Shown here: piece by piece, positions 14,991-23,482 of the stretch | Numbering within the stretch: position 1 is the stretch's first letter | Layout: each line of letters starts with the position of its first letter | Assembly: GCA_035317605.1 (NCBI GenBank) | Contig: DATHGT010000312.1 | Span: forward strand, 1 to 24,923 | DNA length: 24,923 bases | Source of the DNA: DATHGT01 sp035317605 | GTDB lineage: Bacteria; Methylomirabilota; Methylomirabilia; Rokubacteriales; CSP1-6 | Reading direction: 5' to 3' | Program-made: the position numbers and the translations under genes | The notes under the pieces: generated by a model | Seen by the model: only the letters and a program-made list of their open reading frames with translations | What the model was told of the DNA's origin: nothing | The model's database searches: none

Positions 14991-15769
14991 CAGTTCCCCC
15001 GTACGGCGCCGGCCTGCGCCGTCTTCTTGGCGATGGTCACGAATCCCTGAACGTTCAGGCTGGCGCCGCCCACGAGCGCGCCGTCGATCTCGGGCTCCGC
15101 GGCCAGCGTCTCGACGTTCTCGGCCTTGACGCTGCCCCCGTAGAGGATGCGGATCGAGCCCGCGACGTCCTTCGAGGCCAGCTCGGACAGCAAGCCCCGC
15201 AGATAGCCGTGAACTTCGCCGGCCTGGGCCGGCGTGGCGTTGGCGCCGGTCCCGATCGCCCACACCGGCTCGTAGGCGAGCACCACGCCGGCGATGGCCT
15301 CGGCCGCGATCTCGGCGAGCCCCGCGCGGAGCTGGCCTTCCACGGTCGTGAACGTGAGCCCCTGACGCCGCTCCTCGGCGGTCTCGCCCACACAGAGGAT
15401 GGGCGTGAGCCCGTGGCCCAGCGCCGCGCGGACCTTGCGGTTGATCAGCTCGTCCGCCTCCTCGATCTCACGGCGCCGCTCGGAGTGGCCGAGGATCACG
15501 TAGCGGCATCCGAGCTCGGTGAGCATGGGCGGCGCGATCTCGCCGGTGTGGGCGCCGGAGGGTTCGTGATGACAGTTCTGGGCACCGAGCACGACGGAGC
15601 TACCCGCCAGGATCTCGCCCACCGCCATGAGCGCGGTGAATGGCGGGCAGAGCACGACTTCCACGTCCTTCACCCGCCGGAGCCCATCGCGCACGCCCGT
15701 GGCCAGCGGCCGCGCTTCGGCGAGCGTGCCGAACATCTTCCAGTTGCCCACACAGAGCGGCCTCCGCAT
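14990..15769 (-). CDS. tpiA: Triosephosphate isomerase
   Basis: This 259-residue glycolytic enzyme interconverts dihydroxyacetone phosphate and glyceraldehyde 3-phosphate. The substrate lysine motif GNWKMF (residues 8-13), catalytic histidine in ILGHSERR, catalytic glutamate in LAYEPVWAIGTG, and phosphate-binding GGS (YGGSVKAEN) are all intact. The ATG at 15769 overlaps the pgk stop (TGATG). Confidence 0.97.
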   Translation of the reverse strand: MRRPLCVGNWKMFGTLAEARPLATGVRDGLRRVKDVEVVLCPPFTALMAVGEILAGSSVVLGAQNCHHEPSGAHTGEIAPPMLTELGCRYVILGHSERRREIEEADELINRKVRAALGHGLTPILCVGETAEERRQGLTFTTVEGQLRAGLAEIAAEAIAGVVLAYEPVWAIGTGANATPAQAGEVHGYLRGLLSELASKDVAGSIRILYGGSVKAENVETLAAEPEIDGALVGGASLNVQGFVTIAKKTAQAGAVRGN

Positions 15770-16950
15770 CACGCCTCCGTCAACGCCTCGACGCCCGGCA
15801 GCTTTCGACCCTCGAGAAACTCGAGGAACGCCCCACCCGCCGTCGAGATGTATCCGATACGTCCCGCGACCCCTGCCCGCGTCACCGCGGCCACCGTGTC
15901 GCCCCCGCCCACGACGGAGAACGCCGGTCCCTCGACCACCGCGCGGGCCAGGCCGAGCGTACCATTCGCGAACGGCGGCTTCTCGAAGACCCCCATGGGG
16001 CCGTTCCAGACGATGGTCCGGGCCGCGCGGAGCGCGGTCGCGAAGCGATCGACGGTGAGCGGCCCGATGTCGAGCCCCATCTGCGTGGGAGGAATCTCGC
16101 GGATTCCCACCGGCCGGCCCTCGGTGCTGTCGATCCCCGGCGCGACGATCGCGTCGACGGGCAGCACGATCGCCACGCCCCGGCGTCGCGCCGACTCGAG
16201 CACGCGTCGCGCTGTCTCCACCCGGTCGGCTTCCACCAGCGAGCGCCCGACGTCGTGCCCCAGCGCTCTGAGGAACGTGAACGCCATGCCCCCGCCGATC
16301 AACAGCGCGTCGACGCGCTCGAGCAGGTGCTCGACCAGCGCGAGCTTGTCGGAGACCTTCGCTCCACCGAGGATCGCGGCCAGCGGGCGCTCGGGCCGCT
16401 CGAGGATCCGGGTCAGGGCCTCCAGCTCCCGCCGCATCAGCAGTCCGGCCGCGGCCGGCTGGAGGTGATGGGTGATGGCCTCGATCGAGGCGTGGGCCCG
16501 GTGCGCGGCGGCGAACGCGTCGTTCACGTAGCAATCGGCCAGGCCGGCGAGCTGGCGGGCGAAGCCCTCGTCGTTCGCTTCCTCCTCCGCGTGAAAGCGG
16601 AGGTTCTCGAGCAGCAGCATCTCGCCGGGGCGCAACGCACTCACCCGCGCCTGCGTCTCCTCGCCCACGCAGTCGGGCGCCAGCGGGACGGGCTGGCCGA
16701 GCAGCGCGGCCAGCCGCTCGGCCACGGGCTCGAGGGAATATTCCGGCGCGGGCTTGCCCTTGGGACGTCCCAGGTGCGAGGCGAGCACGACCGAGGCCCC
16801 CGCCTTGAGGGCGTGCTGAATCGTCGGTATCACCGCCGTCAGCCGCGTGTCGTCGCTGACGGTCTCACCCTCCAGCGGAGCGTTGAGGTCCGCTCGGAGG
16901 AAGACGCGACGGTCTCCGAGGTCGAGCTGCTCGATCGAAAGCTTGGACAC
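15769..16950 (-). CDS. pgk: Phosphoglycerate kinase
   Basis: This 393-residue enzyme transfers phosphate from 1,3-bisphosphoglycerate to ADP. RVFLRADLNAPL, ASHLGRPKGK and LLENLRFHAEEEAND in the N-domain are conserved. So are AILGGAKVSDK, VWNGPMGVFE and the VVGGGDTVAA nucleotide-binding loop in the C-domain. The start is GTG at 16950, with 4 bases between it and the gap stop codon. Confidence 0.97.
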   Translation of the reverse strand: MSKLSIEQLDLGDRRVFLRADLNAPLEGETVSDDTRLTAVIPTIQHALKAGASVVLASHLGRPKGKPAPEYSLEPVAERLAALLGQPVPLAPDCVGEETQARVSALRPGEMLLLENLRFHAEEEANDEGFARQLAGLADCYVNDAFAAAHRAHASIEAITHHLQPAAAGLLMRRELEALTRILERPERPLAAILGGAKVSDKLALVEHLLERVDALLIGGGMAFTFLRALGHDVGRSLVEADRVETARRVLESARRRGVAIVLPVDAIVAPGIDSTEGRPVGIREIPPTQMGLDIGPLTVDRFATALRAARTIVWNGPMGVFEKPPFANGTLGLARAVVEGPAFSVVGGGDTVAAVTRAGVAGRIGYISTAGGAFLEFLEGRKLPGVEALTEA

Positions 16951-16954
16951 GCCC

Positions 16955-17959
16955 CTAGAGGGTCTTGCCGATGAAGCGGATCAGGTCGCGCACCCGCGAC
17001 GAGTAGCCCCACTCGTTGTCGTACCAGGCGAGCACCTTGATCAGGTTGTCCTCGATCAAGGCCGTCGAGGGCAGGTCCACGATCGAGGAGTGGGGGTTGC
17101 CGTTGAAGTCCGCGGAGACCAGCTCCTCGTCGGTGGCGTCGAGGATGCCGCGCAGCCGTCCCGCCGCCGCCTCCCGGAACGCTTCGTTGACGAGTTGCGT
17201 TGTGACCGGCTTGGCCAGCTCGGCCGTGAGGTCGACCACCGAGACGTTGGCCGTGGGCACGCGGATCGCGATGCCGTCGAGCTTGCCCTTGAGCTTGGGC
17301 AGGACGAGACCGACGGCGGTGGCCGCGCCCGTGGTGGTGGGGATCATGCTCACCGCGCCCGCCCGCGCCCGGCGCAGGTCCTTGTGCGGGAAGTCGTGGA
17401 TGGGCTGATCGTTCGTGTACGAGTGCACGGTCGACATGAAGCCGCGCTTCACGCCGAACGCGTCGTCCAGCACCTTCACGGTCGTGGCCAGGCAGTTGGT
17501 GGTGCAGGAGGCGTTCGAGATGATCCGGTGCTTCTTGGGATCGTACGCCTGCTCGTTGACGCCGAGCACGACCGTGACGTCCGGATCCTTGGCCGGCGCG
17601 GTGATGATGACCTTCTTGGCCCCGGCCTGCAGATGCTTCGAGGCGGTCGCGGTGTCGCGGAAGATGCCCGTCGACTCCACGACCACGTCGACGCCCAGCT
17701 CCTTCCACGGCAGGGCCGCCGGGTCCTTCGTCGCGGTCACCCGGACCTCGCGGCCGTTGACGAAGATCGCGCCGTCCTTGGACGACACCTCGGCGTTGAG
17801 ACCGCCGTGGACAGAGTCGTGCTTCAGGAGATGGGCGAGGCTCTTGGCGTCAGCCAGATCGTTGACGCCGACCACCTCGATCTCACCGTCCCCCAGGGCG
17901 GTGCGAAAGAAGACACGGCCGATGCGACCGAATCCGTTGACGCCGACTCGAATGCTCAT
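16955..17959 (-). CDS. gap: Glyceraldehyde-3-phosphate dehydrogenase, type I
   Basis: This 334-residue NAD-dependent glycolytic enzyme starts with the Rossmann motif VGVNGFGRIGRVFFR. VVGVNDLAD has the aspartate typical of NAD preference. The catalytic cysteine lies in SNASCTTNC near residue 152, and WYDNEWGYSSRV is near the end. The ATG at 17959 has AGGAG about 8 bases upstream, and the frame extends into comF without a better start. It is the first gene of the gap-pgk-tpiA-secG-oppABC run, with a promoter and a leader hairpin in front. Confidence 0.97.
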   Translation of the reverse strand: MSIRVGVNGFGRIGRVFFRTALGDGEIEVVGVNDLADAKSLAHLLKHDSVHGGLNAEVSSKDGAIFVNGREVRVTATKDPAALPWKELGVDVVVESTGIFRDTATASKHLQAGAKKVIITAPAKDPDVTVVLGVNEQAYDPKKHRIISNASCTTNCLATTVKVLDDAFGVKRGFMSTVHSYTNDQPIHDFPHKDLRRARAGAVSMIPTTTGAATAVGLVLPKLKGKLDGIAIRVPTANVSVVDLTAELAKPVTTQLVNEAFREAAAGRLRGILDATDEELVSADFNGNPHSSIVDLPSTALIEDNLIKVLAWYDNEWGYSSRVRDLIRFIGKTL

Positions 17960-17987
17960 GGAGGGCTCCTTAGTAGGCCTATTCGCG

Positions 17988-18010
17988 CCGAGAGGGCTAC
18001 GCCCCCTCGG
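17988..18010 (-). promoter_or_regulatory. Leader hairpin upstream of gap
   Basis: In the minus-strand RNA, CCGAGGGGGC-GUA-GCCCUCUCGG forms a 10-base-pair stem with one G-U pair. It lies between the promoter and the gap ribosome binding site. It may stabilise the leader, control gap, or end comF transcripts; no T run follows. Confidence 0.5.
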
Positions 18011-18035
18011 ACTCCCCGGCGGCGAACGTGGTCCG

Positions 18036-18065
18036 ATTATAGGGTCACGGCGAGGACTCGGGCAA
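18036..18065 (-). promoter_or_regulatory. Sigma-70-type promoter for the gap operon
   Basis: The minus strand has a perfect TATAAT (18041-18036) with TTGCCC (18065-18060) 18 bases upstream. The -10 box overlaps the comF stop codon (CTATAA), so the promoter lies inside the end of comF. Predicted transcription start is near 18029, giving a leader of about 70 bases. Confidence 0.7.
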
Positions 18066-18774
18066 CTGCGAGGACGCCGACCGCGCGGGCCCCGGCGGCG
18101 CGCAGCGTCCGGGCGCATTCGGCGGTGGTGGCCCCGGTCGTCACGATGTCGTCGACGAGCACGACGTGGGCGTCGGCGACGCGCGACGAGGCCGCGAACG
18201 CGCGGGCCACGTTGGTCCGACGCTCGCCCACCGTCAACTCGGTCTGCGGCCGCGTGCTCCGGCGGCGCGACAGCCAGCGCGACTTGACCGACAGGCCGGA
18301 CGCCGCCGACAGATGGCCGGCCAGCAGCGTCGCCTGGTTGAATCCCCGCTCCCGCTCACGCCCGGGCGCCAGCGGCACCGGCACGAGCGCATCGACGTCG
18401 GGACCGAGGACGGCGCCGCACTGCTCGAGCATCAAGGCGGCGAGCGGCCGGGCGAGCGTTCGCTTGCCGCCGAACTTCAGCGCGTGCAGGGCGTCGCGGA
18501 GGACGCCGGAGTAGGCGCCGGCCGCGCGGGCATAGTCGAAGGGCGGGGCTCCCGCCACGCACGCCGGGCAGCGTGGCGCGAGGGCTCCCGCGGGCGGCTC
18601 GAACGAAGGCAGCGGCAGTCCACACGTCGCGCAGTACGGCGCCACGATGCGCTCGATGCCGGTCCAGCACGCTCGGCACAACGGATCGCGCCGGCCGGCG
18701 TCGAGGCCGTGCTCGCACACCGGACAGAGGGCGGGATACAGGAGATCGAGCGCCGCGGTCGCCCACGCGTTCAT
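18037..18774 (-). CDS. comF: ComF family phosphoribosyltransferase-like protein
   Basis: This 245-residue protein begins with a zinc-finger region (CPVC ... CRAC ... CATCGLPL ... CPAC). It continues with a type I phosphoribosyltransferase fold whose PRPP-binding loop VVLVDDIVTTGATTAE is intact. ALKFGGKRTLARPLA and RGFNQATLLA are also typical of ComF/GntX proteins. ComF is needed for DNA uptake in some transformable bacteria, but its homologue GntX and many others have no settled role. The ATG at 18774 overlaps the stop of the TPR gene (ATGA). Confidence 0.92.
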   Translation of the reverse strand: MNAWATAALDLLYPALCPVCEHGLDAGRRDPLCRACWTGIERIVAPYCATCGLPLPSFEPPAGALAPRCPACVAGAPPFDYARAAGAYSGVLRDALHALKFGGKRTLARPLAALMLEQCGAVLGPDVDALVPVPLAPGRERERGFNQATLLAGHLSAASGLSVKSRWLSRRRSTRPQTELTVGERRTNVARAFAASSRVADAHVVLVDDIVTTGATTAECARTLRAAGARAVGVLAVARVLAVTL

Positions 18775-19595
18775 GTCGGGCCGACCGGGCGCAGCGTATT
18801 GACGCGCGAGCACCGCGGACAGCGGTCTTCCCAGGCCGCCGCCCCGGCCCCGCAGGCGGCGCACGAATGCGGCCAGTCGAAGGTCCGGGCCAGGCGCAGC
18901 GCGCGCCGATACTCCTCGAACGCGTCGCGCGTCTCGCCGCGCCGCTCGAACACCGCGGCGAGGAAGGCATGGACGACCGGCAGATCGGGGGCGCGCACCT
19001 CGACCTTCTCGAGCTGATCGGCCGCCTCGTCGAGCATCTCCAGCTCGAAGTAGACGCGGCCGAGCGCGACGGCCACCGCGAGGTCGTCGGGCGCGTGCTC
19101 GCAGGCGGCCCGATAGAGGGCGATCATGCGGCTCGGCCGGCCCTCGCTGCGATAGACGCGTTCGAGCCGGCCGAGGAGGACCAGGGCCGGCTGGACCTCG
19201 GCGGCTCGCTCCCACGTGCGCACGGCCTCCCGGAGATCGCCCGCGCGTTCCTGCGCGTCGCCCAGCGCGACGGCGGCGGGGACGAACCCCCGGTCGGCGC
19301 GCAACGCGCTCTTGAAGTGCGAGAGGGCGGAGGCGGACCGCCCGCGCTCGGTCTCCAGGCGACCCAGCTCGTAGTGGATGACCGCGAGCCGCCCGGCGTC
19401 CCCGCGATGCGTGCGCCGCGCTTGCTCGAAGAGCGCAGAGGCCTCGTCGTGGCGCCCCGCCGCCCGCGCGGCCGTCGCCCGATCGACCAGCTCGTCGCCA
19501 CCGCCGTCGCCGGCGGACGCGCGAGGACCGAGGATCGAACGGAGGGAGCGGAACAGCGCGAGGAAAGCCAGCAGGTTCCGAAACGGCGACGTCAT
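18771..19595 (-). CDS. TPR protein with C-terminal zinc ribbon, LapB-like
   Basis: This 274-residue protein has a hydrophobic N-terminal helix (about 6-22), several tetratricopeptide repeats between about 35 and 240 (for example AVIHYELGRLETERGRSASA and AVALGRVYFELEMLDEAADQ), and a C-terminal CAACG ... CPRC metal-binding ribbon. That layout matches LapB/YciM, which tethers the LpxC-FtsH control of lipopolysaccharide synthesis. The similarity is in architecture, and the exact role here is uncertain. It precedes comF with a 4-base overlap and follows dksA by 40 bases. The ATG at 19595 is chosen because the frame upstream runs through dksA. No strong ribosome binding site is seen. Confidence 0.75.
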   Translation of the reverse strand: MTSPFRNLLAFLALFRSLRSILGPRASAGDGGGDELVDRATAARAAGRHDEASALFEQARRTHRGDAGRLAVIHYELGRLETERGRSASALSHFKSALRADRGFVPAAVALGDAQERAGDLREAVRTWERAAEVQPALVLLGRLERVYRSEGRPSRMIALYRAACEHAPDDLAVAVALGRVYFELEMLDEAADQLEKVEVRAPDLPVVHAFLAAVFERRGETRDAFEEYRRALRLARTFDWPHSCAACGAGAAAWEDRCPRCSRVNTLRPVGPT

Positions 19596-19635
19596 GACGG
19601 AGGGGACGGCGGCAGACGCGGGACTCGCGGCCGGC

Positions 19636-20001
19636 TCAGCCGGTGGCCATCCGCTCTTCTTCCTCCGCGAGACGCTGGCAGTTGATGCAGTAGCGGGCGA
19701 ACGGCACCGCGTCGAGGCGCTTCTCCGCGATGGTCTCGCCGCACCGCTCGCAGGAACCAAAGCTCCCGTCGTCGATCTTGGCCAGCGCGGCCACGACCTC
19801 GCGCAGCAGGCGCCGGTCGCCGTTGCCCAGCTCGAAGAAGAACTCGCGGGTGTACGCGGTGTTGGCCTGGTCGCCCAGGTCCTTGATCGAGTCGTCCTCT
19901 TGATCCTTGCCGTACGAGGCACTCTTGCCGACTTCGTCGACGAGTTGCCGCTGCTTCTCGATCAGGCGCTTTTTGAAGTTCGCCAGTCGATCCTTCCTCA
20001 T
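19636..20001 (-). CDS. dksA: TraR/DksA family zinc-finger transcription regulator
   Basis: This 121-residue protein acts on RNA polymerase through its secondary channel. It has a coiled-coil with the acidic tip motif DxxDxA (D41, D44, A46), as in E. coli DksA. The C4 zinc finger is C84, C87, C105 and C108. This suggests a working DksA-type (ppGpp-related) regulator rather than a zinc-only relative. The ATG at 20001 has GGGAGG at good spacing. An upstream in-frame ATG at 20043 is rejected because it abuts the -10 box of the likely promoter. It could instead be a YocK/TraR-type paralogue. Confidence 0.85.
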   Translation of the reverse strand: MRKDRLANFKKRLIEKQRQLVDEVGKSASYGKDQEDDSIKDLGDQANTAYTREFFFELGNGDRRLLREVVAALAKIDDGSFGSCERCGETIAEKRLDAVPFARYCINCQRLAEEEERMATG

Positions 20002-20043
20002 TCCGACCTCCCATCGGGCACGTCCGTCTCGACGAAGGGCCAT

Positions 20044-20072
20044 ACGCTAGCATGCGCCCCCGACCCGCGCAA
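20044..20072 (-). promoter_or_regulatory. Possible promoter of the dksA gene
   Basis: Minus-strand TTGCGC (20072-20067), a 17-base spacer and TAGCGT (20049-20044) sit in the 85-base gap between rsfS and dksA. The -35 box is fair and the -10 box is weak. This gap is the only non-coding space between the proline/NAD gene run and dksA. Confidence 0.4.
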
Positions 20073-20086
20073 CCAAGCGCGCGCCG

Positions 20087-20443
20087 TCAGCGCTCCACCG
20101 GCACCGAGGGCGCGTCGCCCCACAGCCGCTCGAGCGCGTAGTACACGCGCGTGTCCTCGAGAAACACGTGGACGAGCACGTCGCCGTAGTCGAGGAGCAT
20201 CCAGCCGCTCTCCGGCGTGCCCTCGGCGTGCCGGGGCCGCACCGCTTCGGCCTTCATGGCCGCGCGGATCGCTTCCACGATCGAGGCCACGTGGGTGGTC
20301 GACCGTCCGCTGCACAGCACGAAGAAGTCGGTGACGCTGGAGAGACCCTGGACGTCGAGGACCACGAGGTCGACGGCCTTGCGGTCAAGGGCGGCCCGCG
20401 CCGCCAGACGAACCTTTCGGTCTGTCGGCCCCGCCGGGGTCAC
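20087..20443 (-). CDS. rsfS: Ribosomal silencing factor RsfS
   Basis: This 118-residue protein binds L14 on the large subunit and blocks subunit joining when nutrients are short. The family motifs DVQGLSSVTDFFVLCSGRST and ESGWMLLDYGDVLVHVF, and the ending YYALERLWGDA, are visible. The GTG start at 20443 overlaps the nadD stop (GTGA). The nadD-rsfS pairing is widespread. Confidence 0.95.
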   Translation of the reverse strand: MTPAGPTDRKVRLAARAALDRKAVDLVVLDVQGLSSVTDFFVLCSGRSTTHVASIVEAIRAAMKAEAVRPRHAEGTPESGWMLLDYGDVLVHVFLEDTRVYYALERLWGDAPSVPVER

Positions 20444-21087
20444 GGCTCGTTCCCCGCGTAGAGACGCTGGCCACGGATGTAGGCGGCGACGGCCTCGGGG
20501 ACCCGGTAGGCGAGCGAGCGTCCCTGGCGGGCGCGCGCCCGCAGGTCGGACGACGAGATGGGCAGCGACGCCGCGTGGACGACGACCACGGTGGCCGGGG
20601 TGACGGGATCGTCCGGCCCCACGAAATCCTCGGCCCCGATCTCGCGCAGGACTTTCTGGGCCGCCGCGCTCTCGGGATCGAACGTGCTGCCCGTCCGCGG
20701 GACGACCACCAGGCGGACCAGCTCGACGATGCGACGCGGCGTGCGCCACGACAGGAGATCGAGGAACGTTTCGGAACCCACGAGCAAAAAGAGTTCTTCC
20801 CCCGGACGCGCCAGCGCTTCCACGGTGTCGACCGTGAAGGACGGTCCCTGGCGGCGCAGCTCGATGTCGGAGACCTCGAAGCCGGGATGGCCGGCCACGG
20901 CCAGCCGCACCATCTCGAAGCGGTGCGCGGCCGGCGCCAGGAGGGTGGCCGGCTTGTGCGGCGGGGCGGCGGCGGGCACGAACACCACCCGATCCAGGGC
21001 GAGCCGCTCGAGCATCTCGTCGGCCATCAGCAGGTGGCCGAGGTGGATGGGATTGAACGAGCCGCCGAACACCGCCGTGCGGGCCAC
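20440..21087 (-). CDS. nadD: Nicotinate-nucleotide adenylyltransferase
   Basis: This 215-residue enzyme makes nicotinic acid adenine dinucleotide in NAD synthesis. The nucleotidyltransferase motif GGSFNPIHLGHL lies at residues 8-19. PPHKP is in the substrate loop, and PISSSDLRAR is the second adenylyl-binding motif. The start is GTG at 21087, 3 bases after the proA stop. An NAD-synthesis gene in the proline run is common in bacteria and need not imply shared function. Confidence 0.96.
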   Translation of the reverse strand: MARTAVFGGSFNPIHLGHLLMADEMLERLALDRVVFVPAAAPPHKPATLLAPAAHRFEMVRLAVAGHPGFEVSDIELRRQGPSFTVDTVEALARPGEELFLLVGSETFLDLLSWRTPRRIVELVRLVVVPRTGSTFDPESAAAQKVLREIGAEDFVGPDDPVTPATVVVVHAASLPISSSDLRARARQGRSLAYRVPEAVAAYIRGQRLYAGNEP

Positions 21088-21090
21088 AAC

Positions 21091-22347
21091 TCAGTCCCGG
21101 ATCTGACCGTCGCCCTGGACCACGTACTTGATGGTCGTCAGCTCCTGGACGCCGACGGGTCCGCGCGCGTGGACGCGGGAGGTGGAGATTCCCATCTCGG
21201 CGCCCATCCCGAACTGCCCGCCGTCGACGAGACGGGTGGACGCGTTGACCAGCACGGCCGCGGCGTCGACCTCGCGCGCGAAGCGGCGGGCGTGGCCGAG
21301 CGTGTTGGTGACGATGGCTTCCGCGAGCCCGGACCCGTGTCGGCGGATGTGGGCGATCGCCTCGTCGAGGCCATCGACGACTCGGACGGCCAGCACGAGG
21401 TCCAGATACTCTTCGTCCCAGTCCTTGTCCGTCGCGGCCAGCGCCTCCGGGACGAGGGCTTGCGTGCGCGGACAGCCGCGCAGCTCCACGCCCGCCTCGG
21501 CCAGGCGCTGGGCCACCGCGGGCAGGAAGCGAGCGGCGATCTCACGATGCACGAGCAGGGTCTCCGCCGCGTTGCACACGCTGGGACGCTGCGCCTTGGC
21601 GTTCACCACGATGGCCTTGGCCATCTCGAGATCCGCGTCCGCGTCCACGAAGACATGGACGAGGCCACGGTCGTGCTTGAGGACCGGCACCTTGGAGTGG
21701 GCGGCCACCCAGCGCACGAACTCCTCGCCACCCCGCGGAATCACGAGGTCGAGCAGATCCGGCAGCTCGAGCATCGCCGCCACCGCGGCCCGGTCCGTGG
21801 TGTCGATGAACTGGATGGCGTCGGCGGGCGCGCCCGCCTTCTCCGCGGCCTTCGCGAGCAGGGCCGCGATCATCGCGTTGGACTCGATGGCCTCGCTGCC
21901 GCCGCGCAGGATGACCGCGTTGCCCGACTTCAGGCACAGTCCGACGGCGTCCGCGGTCACGTTCGGGCGCGACTCGTAGATGAACCCGATCACTCCGAGC
22001 GGCACGCGCACCCGCGAGATCTCGAGACCGTTCGGCCGGCGCCACGTCTCGACCACGCTGCCCACGGGATCGGGCAAGGCGGCGATCTGGCGGAGCCCGG
22101 AGGCCATCTCCTCGATGCGGGGCTCGGTCAGGGTGAGCCGGTCGAGGAAGGCGCGGGGATGGCCGTCGGCGCGCGCGCGCTCGATGTCGCCACGGTTGGC
22201 GTCCATGAGGGCGCCGCCCTTTTCCTCGAGCGCGCGCGCCATCTGCACGAGCGCGTCGTTCTTGATCCGGGTCGAGCTGAGCGCGAGCGCGCTGGCGCCC
22301 TTGCGCGCGGCGCGGGCCCGCGACTCCACGAGCTCTCTCGGTTCCAT
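21091..22347 (-). CDS. proA: Gamma-glutamyl phosphate reductase
   Basis: This 418-residue enzyme reduces gamma-glutamyl phosphate with NADPH in proline synthesis. YESRPNVTADAVGLCLKSGN is the family signature. The catalytic cysteine lies in AQRPSVCNAAETLLVH, and FGMGAEMGISTSRVHARGP near the end is strongly conserved. The ATG at 22347 has TAGGAG upstream, which also contains the proB stop. It works with proB immediately upstream. Confidence 0.97.
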   Translation of the reverse strand: MEPRELVESRARAARKGASALALSSTRIKNDALVQMARALEEKGGALMDANRGDIERARADGHPRAFLDRLTLTEPRIEEMASGLRQIAALPDPVGSVVETWRRPNGLEISRVRVPLGVIGFIYESRPNVTADAVGLCLKSGNAVILRGGSEAIESNAMIAALLAKAAEKAGAPADAIQFIDTTDRAAVAAMLELPDLLDLVIPRGGEEFVRWVAAHSKVPVLKHDRGLVHVFVDADADLEMAKAIVVNAKAQRPSVCNAAETLLVHREIAARFLPAVAQRLAEAGVELRGCPRTQALVPEALAATDKDWDEEYLDLVLAVRVVDGLDEAIAHIRRHGSGLAEAIVTNTLGHARRFAREVDAAAVLVNASTRLVDGGQFGMGAEMGISTSRVHARGPVGVQELTTIKYVVQGDGQIRD

Positions 22348-22357
22348 CTGCCCGCTC

Positions 22358-23482
22358 CTAGAAGACGACCAAGTTGTCGCGATGGATGACTTCGTCGGCG
22401 CTCCGGTAGCCAAGCCGTTCCTCGATCTGCCGCGTCTGGGCGCCGCGGATCTTGCGCAGCTCCGCGGCGTCGAAATTCACGAGGCCGCGACCCAGCTCGC
22501 GGCCGTCGACCGGCCCGACCACCGCCACCACCTCGCCGGCCGCGAACTCGCCTTCCACCGAGACCACGCCGGAGGGCAGCAGGCTCCGGCCCTCGTCGCG
22601 CAGGGCGCGCAGCGCGCCGGCGTCGACGGTCAACCGTCCCTGCGGCGGCACCGCGAAGGCGATCCACCGCTTGCGCGCCGCCAATCGATCGGCCCGCGGC
22701 GCGAAGTAGGTGCCCACGGTCTCGCCGCCGAGCACGCGGGCGAGCACCCCGTCCTCGTGCCCGTTCGCGATCACCATCGGGATCCCCGCGCCGGCGGCCT
22801 TCTGCGCGGCCGCGAGCTTCGTGGCCATGCCGCCGATCGACACCTGCTCGGCGCGGTCCCAGACCATGCTCAGGACGTCGTCGGTGATCGCCTCCACGGT
22901 GTCGAGCTTCCGGGCGCCGGGCGTCACCGCCGGATCGGCGGTGTAGAGGCCGTCCACGTCGGTGAGCAGCACCAGCAGCTCGGCGTCGACGAGCGAGGCG
23001 ACCAGGGCGCTCAAGTTGTCGTTGTCGCCGACCTTGATCTCTTCGACGGCCACGGTGTCGTTCTCGTTGACGATCGGCAGCACGCCGAGGTCGAGGAGGG
23101 TGCGCAGCGTGTTGCGGGCGTTCAGATAGCGCACCCGGTCGCTGATGTCCTGGGCGGTGAGCAGTACCTGCCCGACCACCACGTCATGACGCTTGAAGGC
23201 CGCTTCGTAGTGCCACATCAGCGCCGATTGTCCCACCGCCGCCGCCGCCTGCTTCTCGGGGATCGTGCGGGGCCGCTCGGCCATGCCGAGCCGCGCCATG
23301 CCGGTCACGATGGCGCCCGACGTCACCAGGACGACCTCGCGATCGCGCCGGGCGGCGGCCACGTCCGCGGCCAGCGCATCGATGCGCTTGTCGTCGACGC
23401 CGATGCTTCGGGTGGTGATCAGCCCGCTGCCGACCTTCACCACCAGGCGACGGACGGGGCCTAGCTCGCGGCCCGCAGCCAT
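22358..23482 (-). CDS. proB: Glutamate 5-kinase with PUA domain
   Basis: This 374-residue kinase performs the first step of proline synthesis. The amino-acid kinase domain covers about residues 10-260: VVKVGSGLIT, VTSGAI, NENDTVAVEEIKVGDND and LLTDVDGLYTADP. The C-terminal PUA domain covers about 280-360, so this is the long, usually feedback-regulated form. The ATG at 23482 lies 22 bases inside obgE. The open frame continues upstream out of phase with obgE and is not coding. Confidence 0.96.
   Translation of the reverse strand: MAAGRELGPVRRLVVKVGSGLITTRSIGVDDKRIDALAADVAAARRDREVVLVTSGAIVTGMARLGMAERPRTIPEKQAAAAVGQSALMWHYEAAFKRHDVVVGQVLLTAQDISDRVRYLNARNTLRTLLDLGVLPIVNENDTVAVEEIKVGDNDNLSALVASLVDAELLVLLTDVDGLYTADPAVTPGARKLDTVEAITDDVLSMVWDRAEQVSIGGMATKLAAAQKAAGAGIPMVIANGHEDGVLARVLGGETVGTYFAPRADRLAARKRWIAFAVPPQGRLTVDAGALRALRDEGRSLLPSGVVSVEGEFAAGEVVAVVGPVDGRELGRGLVNFDAAELRKIRGAQTRQIEERLGYRSADEVIHRDNLVVF

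Noticed and set aside
20002..20043. N-terminal extension of the DksA protein to an ATG at 20043
   Set aside because: The codon abuts the likely -10 box, and the conserved sequence begins at the ATG at 20001, which has a GGGAGG site.
20575..23464. Long plus-strand open frames opposite proA, proB and nadD
   Set aside because: These have the same shadow composition opposite well-recognised enzymes, with no ribosome binding sites or domains.
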